Shown here one piece after another: positions 55,493 through 63,045 of a stretch of DNA of 64,000 nucleotides. The translations under genes were made by a program, and so were the position numbers. Source of the stretch: Acetobacter oryzoeni. GTDB taxonomy: Bacteria; Pseudomonadota; Alphaproteobacteria; Acetobacterales; Acetobacteraceae. The stretch's first letter is position 1, and the number at the start of each line of letters is the position of its first letter. The notes under the pieces were generated by a model, which saw only the letters and a list, made by a program, of their open reading frames with translations, was not told the DNA's origin and did not search any database. The stretch covers positions 68,759 through 132,758 of the forward strand of contig NZ_CP042810.1 of NCBI RefSeq assembly GCF_004014775.2. The letters run 5' to 3'.

Positions 55493-55765
55493 ATGCCAGT
55501 TCCTGAAGTGACCCCTAGACCGCGCGAAGTAAAACTCTTTCGGAATAATCGCAGTTAGGCCGTGCGGATTCCAGTCGAATTTGAAATGCCGGGAGATCGT
55601 GTGCTGATCCGCCGTGACGGTGACAAACTCGTTCTGGAGCCTGTGAAGGCGCCTTCCACGTTGAAGGAGATTCTCATGGCATGGTGTGAAGAGCCGCAGC
55701 TGCCTTCCGAAGACGATTTTCCAGATATTCAGGATGTTGCCGCCAGACCAGAAGATATCCTGTGA
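55493..55765 (+). pseudogene. vapB: VapB-type antitoxin with nonsense codon
   Basis: AGGAG precedes the ATG at 55493. The AbrB-like frame EVKLFRNNRS is followed by an in-frame TAG (55556-55558) exactly where VapB proteins have Gln (RSQAVRIP), and continues AVRIPVEFEMPGDRVLIRRD to 55765. A CAG-to-TAG change explains the stop. The remainder ends ARPEDIL and overlaps the vapC remnant by the usual GTGA junction. Confidence 0.8.
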
Positions 55766-55827
55766 GCATCTACCTTCTTGATACAAACATCAGCCACCTA
55801 TACCAACTTCCTGATAGGTTGCATTGA
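55762..55827 (+). pseudogene. vapC: VapC (PIN toxin) N-terminal remnant
   Basis: GTG AGC start, then IYLLDTNISHLYQL, the conserved N-terminal strand of VapC with the first catalytic Asp, then a stop after 21 residues. The toxin is therefore dead and the pair is decayed. Confidence 0.8.
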
Positions 55828-56045
55828 CCGTGGGCGGGAAGCCAGCCGGGACATTGACGGTTTGCGCCAATGCAGGATAAATAAGAAAGGAACAGCCAAG
55901 CGCTGGCAGGACCTTCCATCTGTGAAGAGTGGATCGTCTCTTTTTCACGAGCATCTCCCTTGATTGCGATGCAGTGATTTTCCCAGACCATCATGCGACG
56001 GAATTGGAAAAAGAGCGGGCAGGTGTGTCCATTATGGTCACACTT
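55828..56045. other. Debris between vapC remnant and stb-like genes
   Basis: No gene. An ATCATGCGA box (55990-55998) lies here, one of the repeated TCGCAT boxes. Confidence 0.35.
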
Positions 56046-56222
56046 TCATGGAAGCCGACCAAGCACGAAACCGATGACGACCAGCAACATGGCCCAGAAG
56101 ATGATGAGGCCAGTGGAACGCCATTGATACCGGTCACCGATCAGTTTTGCCCGCCGCCCGATCTCGGGTTCCAGAGACTGAAAAACCCTGCTGACCACGT
56201 CCAGAATGCGCTTTTCAACCAT
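56046..56222 (-). CDS. Small single-helix membrane protein (StbC position)
   Basis: 58 aa from the ATG at 56222: a charged N-terminus (EKRILDVVSRVFQSLEPEIG) and one hydrophobic helix (GLIIFWAMLLVVIGFVLG). Coding-like sequence extends upstream in this frame (DGVDAAKALSQINER), so the true start may lie within the end of the ATPase gene. It is the third gene of the stb-like set. Function is unknown, possibly tethering partition or transfer proteins to the membrane (inference). Confidence 0.5.
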   Translation of the reverse strand: MVEKRILDVVSRVFQSLEPEIGRRAKLIGDRYQWRSTGLIIFWAMLLVVIGFVLGRLP

Positions 56223-56239
56223 TCGTTCGTTGATTTGGC

Positions 56240-56992
56240 TCAGCGCCTTCGCGGCATCAACGCCATCCGATCGAAAAGACCGCTGGGAAGATGTCCCGCG
56301 ATATTCTTGTCATCAATGAAATCCGCATAGGACAGCCGACGATCCGTGATTTCGTCCATCCCATCCAGTTCAGGAAGGAAGTAGATCCCGCCATTCTCAT
56401 CGGATTTATCAACCGTGGCGTTCATGACAGCCTGTGTCTGACGGATTTTATCGAAGTGGCTGTTGTTTGTGTAACCCAGCGGCAGCAAGCCACGGTTCAT
56501 CACTATGATGCTGTGGCCGGGCAGGAAGCGCCGTTTCTCCTGCAGGTAGTCAGCATCGGCCAGTTCAGTGCCGAGCATGTATACCACGACAACCTTGATC
56601 CCCAGCTTGGTCAGTTGTGGTACAAGAGGGGTGCTATTGATGATTTCGTGGAAGGCCGTCCAGCCGCCACCAATGTCCAGTATCACGTCCTTCTGGCGCG
56701 TCACCATGCCTTCGATCTGCTGTTCCAGCCAGGATTTCTGTTCCTTGAGATTGCCAGTAGCGGGTTTCTTTGCATTGGGATGGAAGTGCGAAATGGAGTG
56801 GGAGACATTCAGGTGGTCCGTGTTCCAGACCTCCACATCGCCTCCCTGGCGCATGATGGTTTCTGTCAGGGCGTTGAGAAAAACGGTTTTGCCAGTGCGT
56901 TGCCGACCAACTGCGGTCAGGAGCACAGGGGGGGTGGTGCGGGCCGACTTGGCAGGTTGGGTCTGGGCTGGATCCGTTTTGGTTGCACTCAT
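56240..56992 (-). CDS. ParA/MinD-type ATPase, StbB-like
   Basis: 250 aa from the ATG at 56992 (AAAAGGA upstream). Walker A TAVGRQRTGKTVFLNAL, switch-like DVILDIGGGWTAFHEI (Asp/Gly motif in the Walker B position), VVVYMLGTELADADYLQE and VMNRGLLPLGY are those of a CobQ/ParA-like ATPase. R388 StbB and the TraL proteins of mobilisable plasmids have this form. With a basic DNA-binding-type gene upstream and a small membrane protein downstream it resembles stbABC, the set that controls plasmid location and conjugation. The gene is intact. The StbB name is by similarity of layout and motifs, not a search result. Confidence 0.7.
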   Translation of the reverse strand: MSATKTDPAQTQPAKSARTTPPVLLTAVGRQRTGKTVFLNALTETIMRQGGDVEVWNTDHLNVSHSISHFHPNAKKPATGNLKEQKSWLEQQIEGMVTRQKDVILDIGGGWTAFHEIINSTPLVPQLTKLGIKVVVVYMLGTELADADYLQEKRRFLPGHSIIVMNRGLLPLGYTNNSHFDKIRQTQAVMNATVDKSDENGGIYFLPELDGMDEITDRRLSYADFIDDKNIAGHLPSGLFDRMALMPRRR

Positions 56993-57107
56993 TGAAGCAT
57001 CCTTTTCTGCTGTGGCACCGCGCAATCATGAGGGTGCCGTTCAGAAGGATTTCATCGTGTCATCATGCGACCAGATAGGATTTCTGGAAAAAAATGAAAA
57101 ATCCTGC

Positions 57108-57446
57108 TCAGTCTGAATATTGTTCTTCTTCTCTCTCGTGAGGCGACTTGAATTCCAGTTCTTCCTCAGGAACATCCTCACCAGCAAGGAGGCGATTATA
57201 AATGGCCCGTCTTTGTTTGATGATCTCCCGCAGCCCTGCGTTTTGAGCCGTTCTTTCAGTTTTGCGAACTTCATGGGTCTCTCTCTTGGCCTCAGTGTCC
57301 TCTGAGGGTGCGCTTCCAAGATGCGACCGAAAACGATATCCGCTTTTCCGTTCCACAATTGTGAGGCTTTCTGTTCCATTTCCGTGGGGGTTCCGTTCCT
57401 CGTGGCGTCCCCTATCTGTGGGGTTTCCGTTCCGTTTCCGCCCCAT
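57108..57446 (-). CDS. Small basic protein upstream of the StbB-like ATPase (StbA position)
   Basis: 112 aa. The C-terminal half is helical and charged (KRETHEVRKTERTAQNAGLR, IIKQRRAIYNRLLAGEDVPE) and looks real. The N-terminal part overlaps GGAACGGAA-type tandem repeats. A second frame (57041-57562) starts MVYEGPKFGGTDVGLIWGGN, which also looks protein-like, so a frameshift near 57400 is possible. Position suggests StbA, the DNA-binding protein that recognises the repeated boxes. That is inference. Confidence 0.45.
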   Translation of the reverse strand: MGRKRNGNPTDRGRHEERNPHGNGTESLTIVERKSGYRFRSHLGSAPSEDTEAKRETHEVRKTERTAQNAGLREIIKQRRAIYNRLLAGEDVPEEELEFKSPHEREEEQYSD

Positions 57447-57675
57447 ATGAGTCCCACGTCCGTTCCACCAAATTTAGGGCCTTCATACACCATTGCACCC
57501 TCAGTGCGGCGGCTTCGCCGCCAGGATTGGGCAGGCGGAGAAAGGGTGTGATTACTAATCACACCCTTTGAGAGCTGAATTATTTGAGTGAAACTTGGTG
57601 ACGTTCTTTTTTATGAGGTTCGTCGCATCATGCTTCGTCAGATTTCCTCATGTTAAGTCATGAGGGAGCTAAGCT
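57447..57675. other. Divergent leader of the stb-like and BRO-N genes
   Basis: It contains a TCGCATCAT box (57623-57631), 45 bp before the BRO-N start, and a dyad around TCACACCC near 57545-57565. Confidence 0.4.
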
Positions 57676-58386
57676 ATGAGCGAATCAAATGATGTCAAAC
57701 TGGCATTCGAAGGCAAAATTTTAGTACCACAAGAACACCGTGGCCAACGATGGTTCTTAGCCAAAGACGTATGTCAGATTCTTGAGCTGCGGAGTGCCAA
57801 AGGCGCGACCAGACTATTAGACGACGATGAGGTGTGCTTGTTGCCGACTGCGACAGCAGGAGGAACACAAAACCTTATAGCTGTGAATGAAAGCGGTGCG
57901 TATCATCTTACATTTACGTCTCGAAAACCCGTAGCCAAGAGATTTCGGCGCTGGGTTACGGAAGAAGTTCTGCCCCAGATACGCCGCACTGGAGAATATC
58001 GGCCTGATAAAGGTCAAGATGACGTTGACCTTCGATCGGCTGGTCTCACGCAGGAAGATCTACGTCTTCTGGCGGAGCTGAAAGAGGGTGATATCTATCA
58101 AGCAACACGCCACCTGGTGACACGCATGAACGGCAAATTTTCTGTCGAAAGAGCGTTAAGTGAAGCAAAACGCCCGTGGTCCTATGATCTGGATATTCTG
58201 GAACTCATTCATCTGGTGAAGCTTGTGCAAATCAGTTGGTTCGCTCTTGGGCAGAATAGTGAACGGTCTGATCAAATGCGCCAGTATATGTGTCGTTTGT
58301 CCGCTGTTATGAGACTACTTGATGATAAGTTTGGGACTGGCCCCTATTTTGAGCCGGTAACGTCTGCATCACCAGAAAGATCATAA
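57676..58386 (+). CDS. BRO-N domain protein (phage-type antirepressor)
   Basis: 236 aa. The BRO-N domain is complete: FLAKDVCQILELRSAKGATR, LDDDEVCLLPTATAGGTQNL, IAVNESGAYHLTFTSRKPVA and FRRWVTEEVLPQIRRTGEY. The C-terminal half is helical and has no named domain. BRO-N proteins bind DNA and counteract phage-type repressors. It is preceded by a TCGCATCAT box, so it is probably under plasmid control, and followed by a long inverted repeat before the HU gene. Confidence 0.92.
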   Translation: MSESNDVKLAFEGKILVPQEHRGQRWFLAKDVCQILELRSAKGATRLLDDDEVCLLPTATAGGTQNLIAVNESGAYHLTFTSRKPVAKRFRRWVTEEVLPQIRRTGEYRPDKGQDDVDLRSAGLTQEDLRLLAELKEGDIYQATRHLVTRMNGKFSVERALSEAKRPWSYDLDILELIHLVKLVQISWFALGQNSERSDQMRQYMCRLSAVMRLLDDKFGTGPYFEPVTSASPERS

Positions 58387-58392
58387 GTTTCA

Positions 58393-58463
58393 TCAGTTGA
58401 AGTAATGGAAGGTAACCCCTTGTGGTTACAGGGCAAAACCTATTACCTTCCATTACTAACTGA
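58393..58463 (+). repeat. Long inverted repeat between the BRO-N and HU genes
   Basis: The left arm TCAGTTGAAGTAATGGAAGG(TAA) at 58393-58415 and the right arm at 58443-58463 (TTACCTTCCATTACTAACTG and A) pair over about 21 bases with a 2-base bulge and a 27-base loop. It ends 18 bp before the HU start. It could be an attenuating leader structure or protein site. Confidence 0.7.
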
Positions 58464-58480
58464 TGAGGTTGAAAGATAAA

Positions 58481-58759
58481 ATGAATAATCACGATTTGAT
58501 TGAGCGTATTGTTGCTGCCACTGACATTTCCAAGAAGGATGCAAAAACAGCGCTCGACACAGTTTTCGCCGCGATTACCGCAGCAGCAGCCAAGGGCGAT
58601 GACACAGCCATTCCGGGCTTTGGCAAATTCGTTGTGCGGCAAACTGCGGAACGTAAGGGCCGTAATCCTCACACTGGAGCAGAATTGGTGATACCTCCAT
58701 CCCGTAAACTCGCCTTTACACCAGCTAAGGCCGTCAAGGATGCTCTAACGGGAAAATAA
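58481..58759 (+). CDS. HU-family DNA-binding protein
   Basis: 92 aa from the ATG at 58481 (the frame extends to 58463). The HU fold is complete: LIERIVAATDISKKDAKTAL, GDDTAIPGFGKFVVRQTAER, the KGRNPHTGAELVIPPSRKLA arm with the conserved proline, and FTPAKAVKDAL. A plasmid-encoded HU compacts or bends DNA and may aid replication or partition. It has a hairpin leader and an adjacent WGR gene 8 bp downstream. Confidence 0.95.
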   Translation: MNNHDLIERIVAATDISKKDAKTALDTVFAAITAAAAKGDDTAIPGFGKFVVRQTAERKGRNPHTGAELVIPPSRKLAFTPAKAVKDALTGK

Positions 58760-58767
58760 GACCGTCC

Positions 58768-59070
58768 GTGGCACCTCAGAAGCGGCGGAATGATCAGGCG
58801 TTGTCCGATGGAAAGTTCCTGCAACTTCCTCTTTTTCCGGACGCCGTTTCTCTGGTGCGCATATCCCCACCTTGCAACATGTGGCGCTATTATGATCTAT
58901 CCATCCAACAGGATTTGTTCGGTGGCGCGTTGCTTATCCGCCGATGGGGCAGGATAGGGGCACCTGGAAAGGTAAGACATGACCTTTTCCCAGATGCCGG
59001 AGCCGCAGCCAATCAGCTTGCGGTTATATTCCGGAAAAAACTCAAGCGCGGTTATATCGTTAGACCTTGA
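58768..59070 (+). CDS. WGR-domain protein
   Basis: 100 aa, GTG start 8 bp after the HU stop. A WGR domain is clear: MWRYYDLSIQQDLFGGALLIRRWGRIGAPGK (the WGR motif itself is RRWGRIG), then aromatic and basic residues to KLKRGYIV. WGR domains bind nucleic acids in DNA-repair-linked proteins. The HU-WGR pair is presumably co-transcribed. Function on the plasmid is unknown. Confidence 0.88.
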   Translation: MAPQKRRNDQALSDGKFLQLPLFPDAVSLVRISPPCNMWRYYDLSIQQDLFGGALLIRRWGRIGAPGKVRHDLFPDAGAAANQLAVIFRKKLKRGYIVRP

Positions 59071-59155
59071 ACGTCGTCTTTTTCTATCCATCCTTTTTCG
59101 TCGCATGATCATTGATGATCCTGTTCATCCGTTTTGAGGAACAGGACATACTGGA

Positions 59156-59458
59156 ATGACAGGCTCTGACGAACCCACCCATGCCGCGTGGCGTGCTCAT
59201 GTGGATGAGCAGTTTGATGCAATCCATGAATCACTTCGCGCACTTCATCAACGCCAGACACTTATTCTCGAACTACTGACCCCAGAAGAGCGCAAAGCGC
59301 TCGCCTCGGACATCAAGGATATTTTCACTGAAGCCAAATCGGCCGGGTTTGATGTCTGAACCATCAAGCAGATCATTCGCTTGCGCAAGCAGGAGCCCGC
59401 AAAGATAGAAGAGCAGGAAACACTGCTGGATATCTATCGGCGTGCGCTCGGAATGTAA
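59156..59458 (+). pseudogene. GapR/DUF2312-like DNA-binding protein with in-frame TGA
   Basis: 67 codons (ERKALASDIKDIFTEAKSAG, then FDV) end at a TGA (59357-59359). The same frame then continues TIKQIIRLRKQEPAKIEEQE and ends ALLDIY-like LLDIYRRALGM at 59458. Together this is the whole C-terminal coiled coil of GapR-type proteins (supercoiling-sensing, DNA-bound). The TGA falls at the usually basic residue after GFDV and may be a CGA-to-TGA change. The short product lacks the second helix, so it is probably inactive. A TCGCATGAT box lies 47 bp upstream. Confidence 0.7.
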
Positions 59459-60225
59459 GAACGCAACCTGGCTGGTGCCTGCTGTCTATCTCGCAAGACA
59501 TAGCAACCTGTCCCCTGGTACCGTTTAATTGGATCGTAAAGGAGATCAAACCTGCAGGATAAGGAGAAGGCATTCGGCAGACAACAAGCGGAAAACCGCC
59601 ATTTCCAAGGCATATCAGGCGAGGATAATATGGAGATCATAGGATTTCAGAGCGAGAAGATGACAAGCTTAAATGACTAAGTAAGATGTCCTGATTCGAC
59701 TCGTTTCCCATGGGACAACATGACTTTCTTAGGCAGCTTAAACGCCTGTTTTTGCAGAAATAATAGGGTCGTTCATTGTGGAATCAGTCTCAAGCATTTA
59801 AGCCCTTGTGGTTGGTCGCATCATGAGTGTGCATTCTGTCGCATGACGAGCACGTTTCAGGAGCGCCAACCAGAGACACTCGTTCGCATCGAATTTTCCT
59901 ATGAAAGGAAGATACGGAGCGTTGAGAGACCCAAGAATGACGATGGCCATGTCCCAAGTGCGGCGTGATCCGTCGGTAAGAGCGAGAAGGAAGAGAGAGC
60001 CATGACATAGTTTCCCCCTAAAACGACTGAGGCCCCGCTTTCGCGAGGCCTGCAGACACAAAATACATTCCCTGAGGGGGATGTCGGAAGAAAAATAGTT
60101 TGGCGACAATTTTTCTCCGACATATCCCGCAAAATTGCAAGCTTTTTCTTGCCACAGGGGGCGTCTGTCCTGCGGGTCAGCATCGCAATGGGGGAGGTAT
60201 TCCCATTCGTCGGACAAAAAGAATA
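59459..60225. other. Leader of repC with inverted repeats
   Basis: About 770 bp without a convincing gene. Two TCGCAT boxes (59816, 59839), a stem (AGGCC...GGCCT, 60030-60051) and the inverted repeat at 60081-60123 are present. In repABC plasmids the region before repC holds an antisense RNA that controls repC; a similar RNA may be encoded here (inference). Confidence 0.45.
60081..60123. promoter_or_regulatory. Inverted repeat upstream of repC
   Basis: ATGTCGGA-A-GAAAAAT, a 12-base loop, ATTTTTCTCCGACAT: 15 paired bases with one bulge, 100 bp before the repC start. It fits the hairpin of a repC-controlling antisense RNA or leader. Confidence 0.55.
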
Positions 60226-61542
60226 ATGTTATCAGAAGGTTATTCCCGCTCTGCGGGCATAAGGAAAATCACGCCTGCCATGGTTGCGGCGCGAACAACA
60301 GCTGAGGCTCTGCCTCTCCAGGCCGTGGAAATGAGCGACCTCTATCGCTATCTACGCCAGGGGCGGTCGATTCTCGGCCTGACATGCCAGCAGACGGAAC
60401 TGCTCTGCTATCTGATCGCATTCACCCAACCAGCCGACTGGTCGGGTGAAGACGATGTCCTGCCGGTCTCCACCGCATCCAATCTGGATATCCAGCAACG
60501 CTTTGATCTAGGGCGAACCCGCGTTAAAAACCTGTTGCGCGAGCTGGCCGAAGCAGGGTGGCTCCTTCACCGGGATAGTCCCAACGGACAGCGTTACCGT
60601 CGTTCCAACCCTTTTACTCCGCGAAGCCAGCAGGCCTACGGATTTGATCTTTCTCCGCTTGCCCGCCGATTTGATGATCTCAAACGTGCGGCTGAAACGG
60701 CTCTTTGGCGCCAACAGGAAGGTCGTCGCCTCCATCGGGAGGTTACAACACTCTCCCGCACCATCTACGCCCTGTTTCAAACCGCAGAAGAAGCAGGAGT
60801 CACGGTGAAAGACGGAAAACAGATACTCGCCCGTACGTCTGCTCTTGTCAGTCAGCGGGGAAGTGAACGTGATCCGAAATGGCTTGACCCCATCTGCCAG
60901 GAACTTCACCAGATTCATGAGCAGGTTGAGCGGGAGATCGCTTTTGCCAAGGAGATGACCGTCTCTTCAGACACCTCTGATTCAGTTCTTTTATCTGTGG
61001 AAAGTGACCCCATGGGGTCACCTGAACGCCCCCACTATACTTATACAAAATCAACAAGCTTAGCTAAAGCTACTGTAGAAGCGACCGGCTTCGCCGAAAA
61101 TTGCAATGAAGCTTCGCGTAGTCGGTCGTCCTCGTCCTCCCGTGCCGCTCAAACCCAACCTGTCCCCTCGGCTGTTACAGATCCGCTTCGTGGTTTCCGA
61201 GCTAAGCCATCTTTTGTCCTGCATATCGCCCCGATTTTCCGGCAATATTGCAGTTCCGACAGACCGGCAGAAACCGAAATCATACAGGCCGCACTCTTTG
61301 CGTGCGAGCAGCTTGGAATATCCCGACATGCCTGGGCGCAAGGGCAGGCGGTTTTTGGGGATTACCCGAATGCCGTGGTGATTGCGGCAATTGCTGCACG
61401 GACAGACGCAGGTGAAGTGCGCTCACCAGGAGGCCTGTTACGCGCCATGATCGCACGGTTCCTTGCGGGGCAACTCGCACTGGATCGCACCCTTTATGGG
61501 CTGGCGGAAAAGCTGAAACGCGGACCGACTATAGTGCAGTAA
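60226..61542 (+). CDS. repC: Plasmid replication initiator RepC (repABC type), stand-alone
   Basis: 438 aa from the ATG at 60226. It shows the RepC signature: MSDLYRYLRQGRSILGLTCQ, ELLCYLIAFTQPADW, VLPVSTASNLDIQQRFDLGR (winged-helix initiator) and RYRRSNPFTPRSQQAYGFDL. A Ser-rich linker (about residues 300-330) leads to a C-terminal domain with VIAAIAARTDAGEVRSPGGL. No repA/repB partners of the repABC kind are adjacent, so it is a solo repC. Together with the RepA iteron origin it makes the plasmid dual-replicon. Confidence 0.88.
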   Translation: MLSEGYSRSAGIRKITPAMVAARTTAEALPLQAVEMSDLYRYLRQGRSILGLTCQQTELLCYLIAFTQPADWSGEDDVLPVSTASNLDIQQRFDLGRTRVKNLLRELAEAGWLLHRDSPNGQRYRRSNPFTPRSQQAYGFDLSPLARRFDDLKRAAETALWRQQEGRRLHREVTTLSRTIYALFQTAEEAGVTVKDGKQILARTSALVSQRGSERDPKWLDPICQELHQIHEQVEREIAFAKEMTVSSDTSDSVLLSVESDPMGSPERPHYTYTKSTSLAKATVEATGFAENCNEASRSRSSSSSRAAQTQPVPSAVTDPLRGFRAKPSFVLHIAPIFRQYCSSDRPAETEIIQAALFACEQLGISRHAWAQGQAVFGDYPNAVVIAAIAARTDAGEVRSPGGLLRAMIARFLAGQLALDRTLYGLAEKLKRGPTIVQ

Positions 61543-61696
61543 TCACGGGAGCGGGTCTCGGGTCAGTGGAAATCGGAAATGCTTTCTGGTCGCATAATTG
61601 TCTGGCTGACTCCTGATTGTAGGAGATCATGCGATGCAGACGATAAGGGATACGTATCCCCATTCGCTCGGCACAACCGGGAGGACTGAGGGCAAC

Positions 61697-61990
61697 ATGA
61701 ATGAACCAACGCGCTTTCCACGGGTCGAGCGCTATCGAGAGGAATTGGCCAAACTGACGTTTGAGCCCGTATCTCCGGAGATGACGTCTTTCTACAAGGT
61801 GCTGATTCAGGACGCGATGAGCGCCATGACCGAACATGACAGGCCAGAACGTAACCTGATGGCTGAAATTTGCTCCATCACAACATTACTGATTGAGGCG
61901 CGTGTGCCGGCTGAAATTCTCATGGATTATCTTGAACGCCTTCATGAGGAACTGGATGAACCGATCCGTCCAATGGAAGGAGATGAATGA
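61697..61990 (+). CDS. Small protein upstream of the Fic-like gene (putative antitoxin)
   Basis: 97 aa from the ATG at 61697 (the frame opens at 61634). Helical: RYREELAKLTFEPVSPEMTS, ICSITTLLIEARVPAEILMD and an acidic end. It overlaps the Fic-like gene by 4 bp, the layout of antitoxin-Fic pairs (VbhA/FicA). I do not see the (S/T)xxxE(G/N) inhibition helix clearly, so the antitoxin role is positional inference. Two TCGCAT boxes (61590, 61625) lie upstream. Confidence 0.5.
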   Translation: MNEPTRFPRVERYREELAKLTFEPVSPEMTSFYKVLIQDAMSAMTEHDRPERNLMAEICSITTLLIEARVPAEILMDYLERLHEELDEPIRPMEGDE

Positions 61991-63033
61991 TGCCTGTCAC
62001 TGACCCCTATCTCTATCCAGACACCGATGTCCTCGTGAACAAGAAGGGCTATCAGAACGCAGATCGCCTGCGCATTTTTGAAACAACCCGTTATCTGAGC
62101 CGGGCGATCACCATGCCGACCGCAACCAGTTCACCATCTGCATTGAAGAATCTGCATCATCATCTGTTCCAGGACGTCTACGACTGGGCAGGACAATACC
62201 GGACATGCAACCTGTCAGTTGACGGCCGGAAAGGTCTTCACCCACAGAGTATTCATCAATCCGTTCATGCTGTTTTCCAAAACCTGAATGCGAATAATGG
62301 CCTGCAGGATCTGTCATCTGATCGTTTTGCACGGGCAGCAGCCACGCATATTGCCTCTTTGGATAAAATCCTGCCCTTCCGGCATGGGAACCAGCAGGTC
62401 ACGCTGTTGCATCTTGCCCATCTTGCCAGAAATGCGGGGCATACATTTGATCTTAGCCAACTGGATCACGACCAATGGAACAGGGCAAGCAGCCAGGCGG
62501 CAGTCAATGACGAGCGTCTCATGACGCATGCCATCGCCTCATTGTTCAAGTCTGGTCGTACCATGACGCCTGACCAGGCGCGCCGCGAAGCTCTCTCGCT
62601 GCGTGATCCAGCACGCCATGAAATACAGTCCCGGATTGAGGGGGCCACCAGAACACTTGATGCAGGCCGGGCTGACGGCACCACGTTGAAAGAGCTGAGG
62701 GGCTTACGGGGAGAACTGAAAGCTCTTGAGAGTGACACACAGGTTGGCACAGTTCTGCGTCATATTGATCAGGCTCAAAAGGCCGGCATTGAAAAGCTGA
62801 CCGTTCTGCCCGGACGGGACGGATCGGCGCGTGACGCCATCTATGCCATCGGTCGGGCAGCTGTTCGCAGTCTTGATCTGCGTGAGGATCAGCGTGCGGC
62901 GCAGGGGATGAAAGCTGAACAGGCACACTTACCTTCTTCCTGGTTTACTCGGGCCAGCCAGAAACTGTCTGCGTCAGAAGGAACTGCCCCGCAATCAAAT
63001 GGGCCAAAATCGCGAGGCCCACAGATTGGATAG
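61987..63033 (+). CDS. Fic-domain protein with degenerate active site
   Basis: 348 aa. The Fic fold is clear: HHHLFQDVYDWAGQYRTCNL near the N-terminus and the active-site loop near residue 128. The consensus HPFxxGNGR is here LPFRHGNQQ: the catalytic histidine is Leu129 and the G-R pair at the end is Gln-Gln. The AMP-transfer reaction of Fic enzymes should therefore be lost. The C-terminal 170 residues are helical and charged. It may be a relic, or have an unusual activity or a binding role. It is coupled to the small upstream gene. Confidence 0.85.
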   Translation: MMPVTDPYLYPDTDVLVNKKGYQNADRLRIFETTRYLSRAITMPTATSSPSALKNLHHHLFQDVYDWAGQYRTCNLSVDGRKGLHPQSIHQSVHAVFQNLNANNGLQDLSSDRFARAAATHIASLDKILPFRHGNQQVTLLHLAHLARNAGHTFDLSQLDHDQWNRASSQAAVNDERLMTHAIASLFKSGRTMTPDQARREALSLRDPARHEIQSRIEGATRTLDAGRADGTTLKELRGLRGELKALESDTQVGTVLRHIDQAQKAGIEKLTVLPGRDGSARDAIYAIGRAAVRSLDLREDQRAAQGMKAEQAHLPSSWFTRASQKLSASEGTAPQSNGPKSRGPQIG

Positions 63034-63045
63034 AACACTCTGTGC

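Larger units (their letters stand above)
53727..61633. repeat. Scattered TCGCAT(C/A/G)A(T/C) boxes
   Basis: Nine copies, read in either direction: 53727-53735, 55990-55998, 57062-57070, 57623-57631, 59101-59109, 59816-59824, 59839-59847, 61590-61598 and 61625-61633. Most lie in intergenic gaps just upstream of gene starts (53680 minus, 56992 minus, 57676 plus, 59156 plus, 61697 plus). I found none in the 0-53 kb part by eye. They resemble the TTGCATCAT repeats bound by R388 StbA. Span given is from the first to the last box. Confidence 0.6.
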
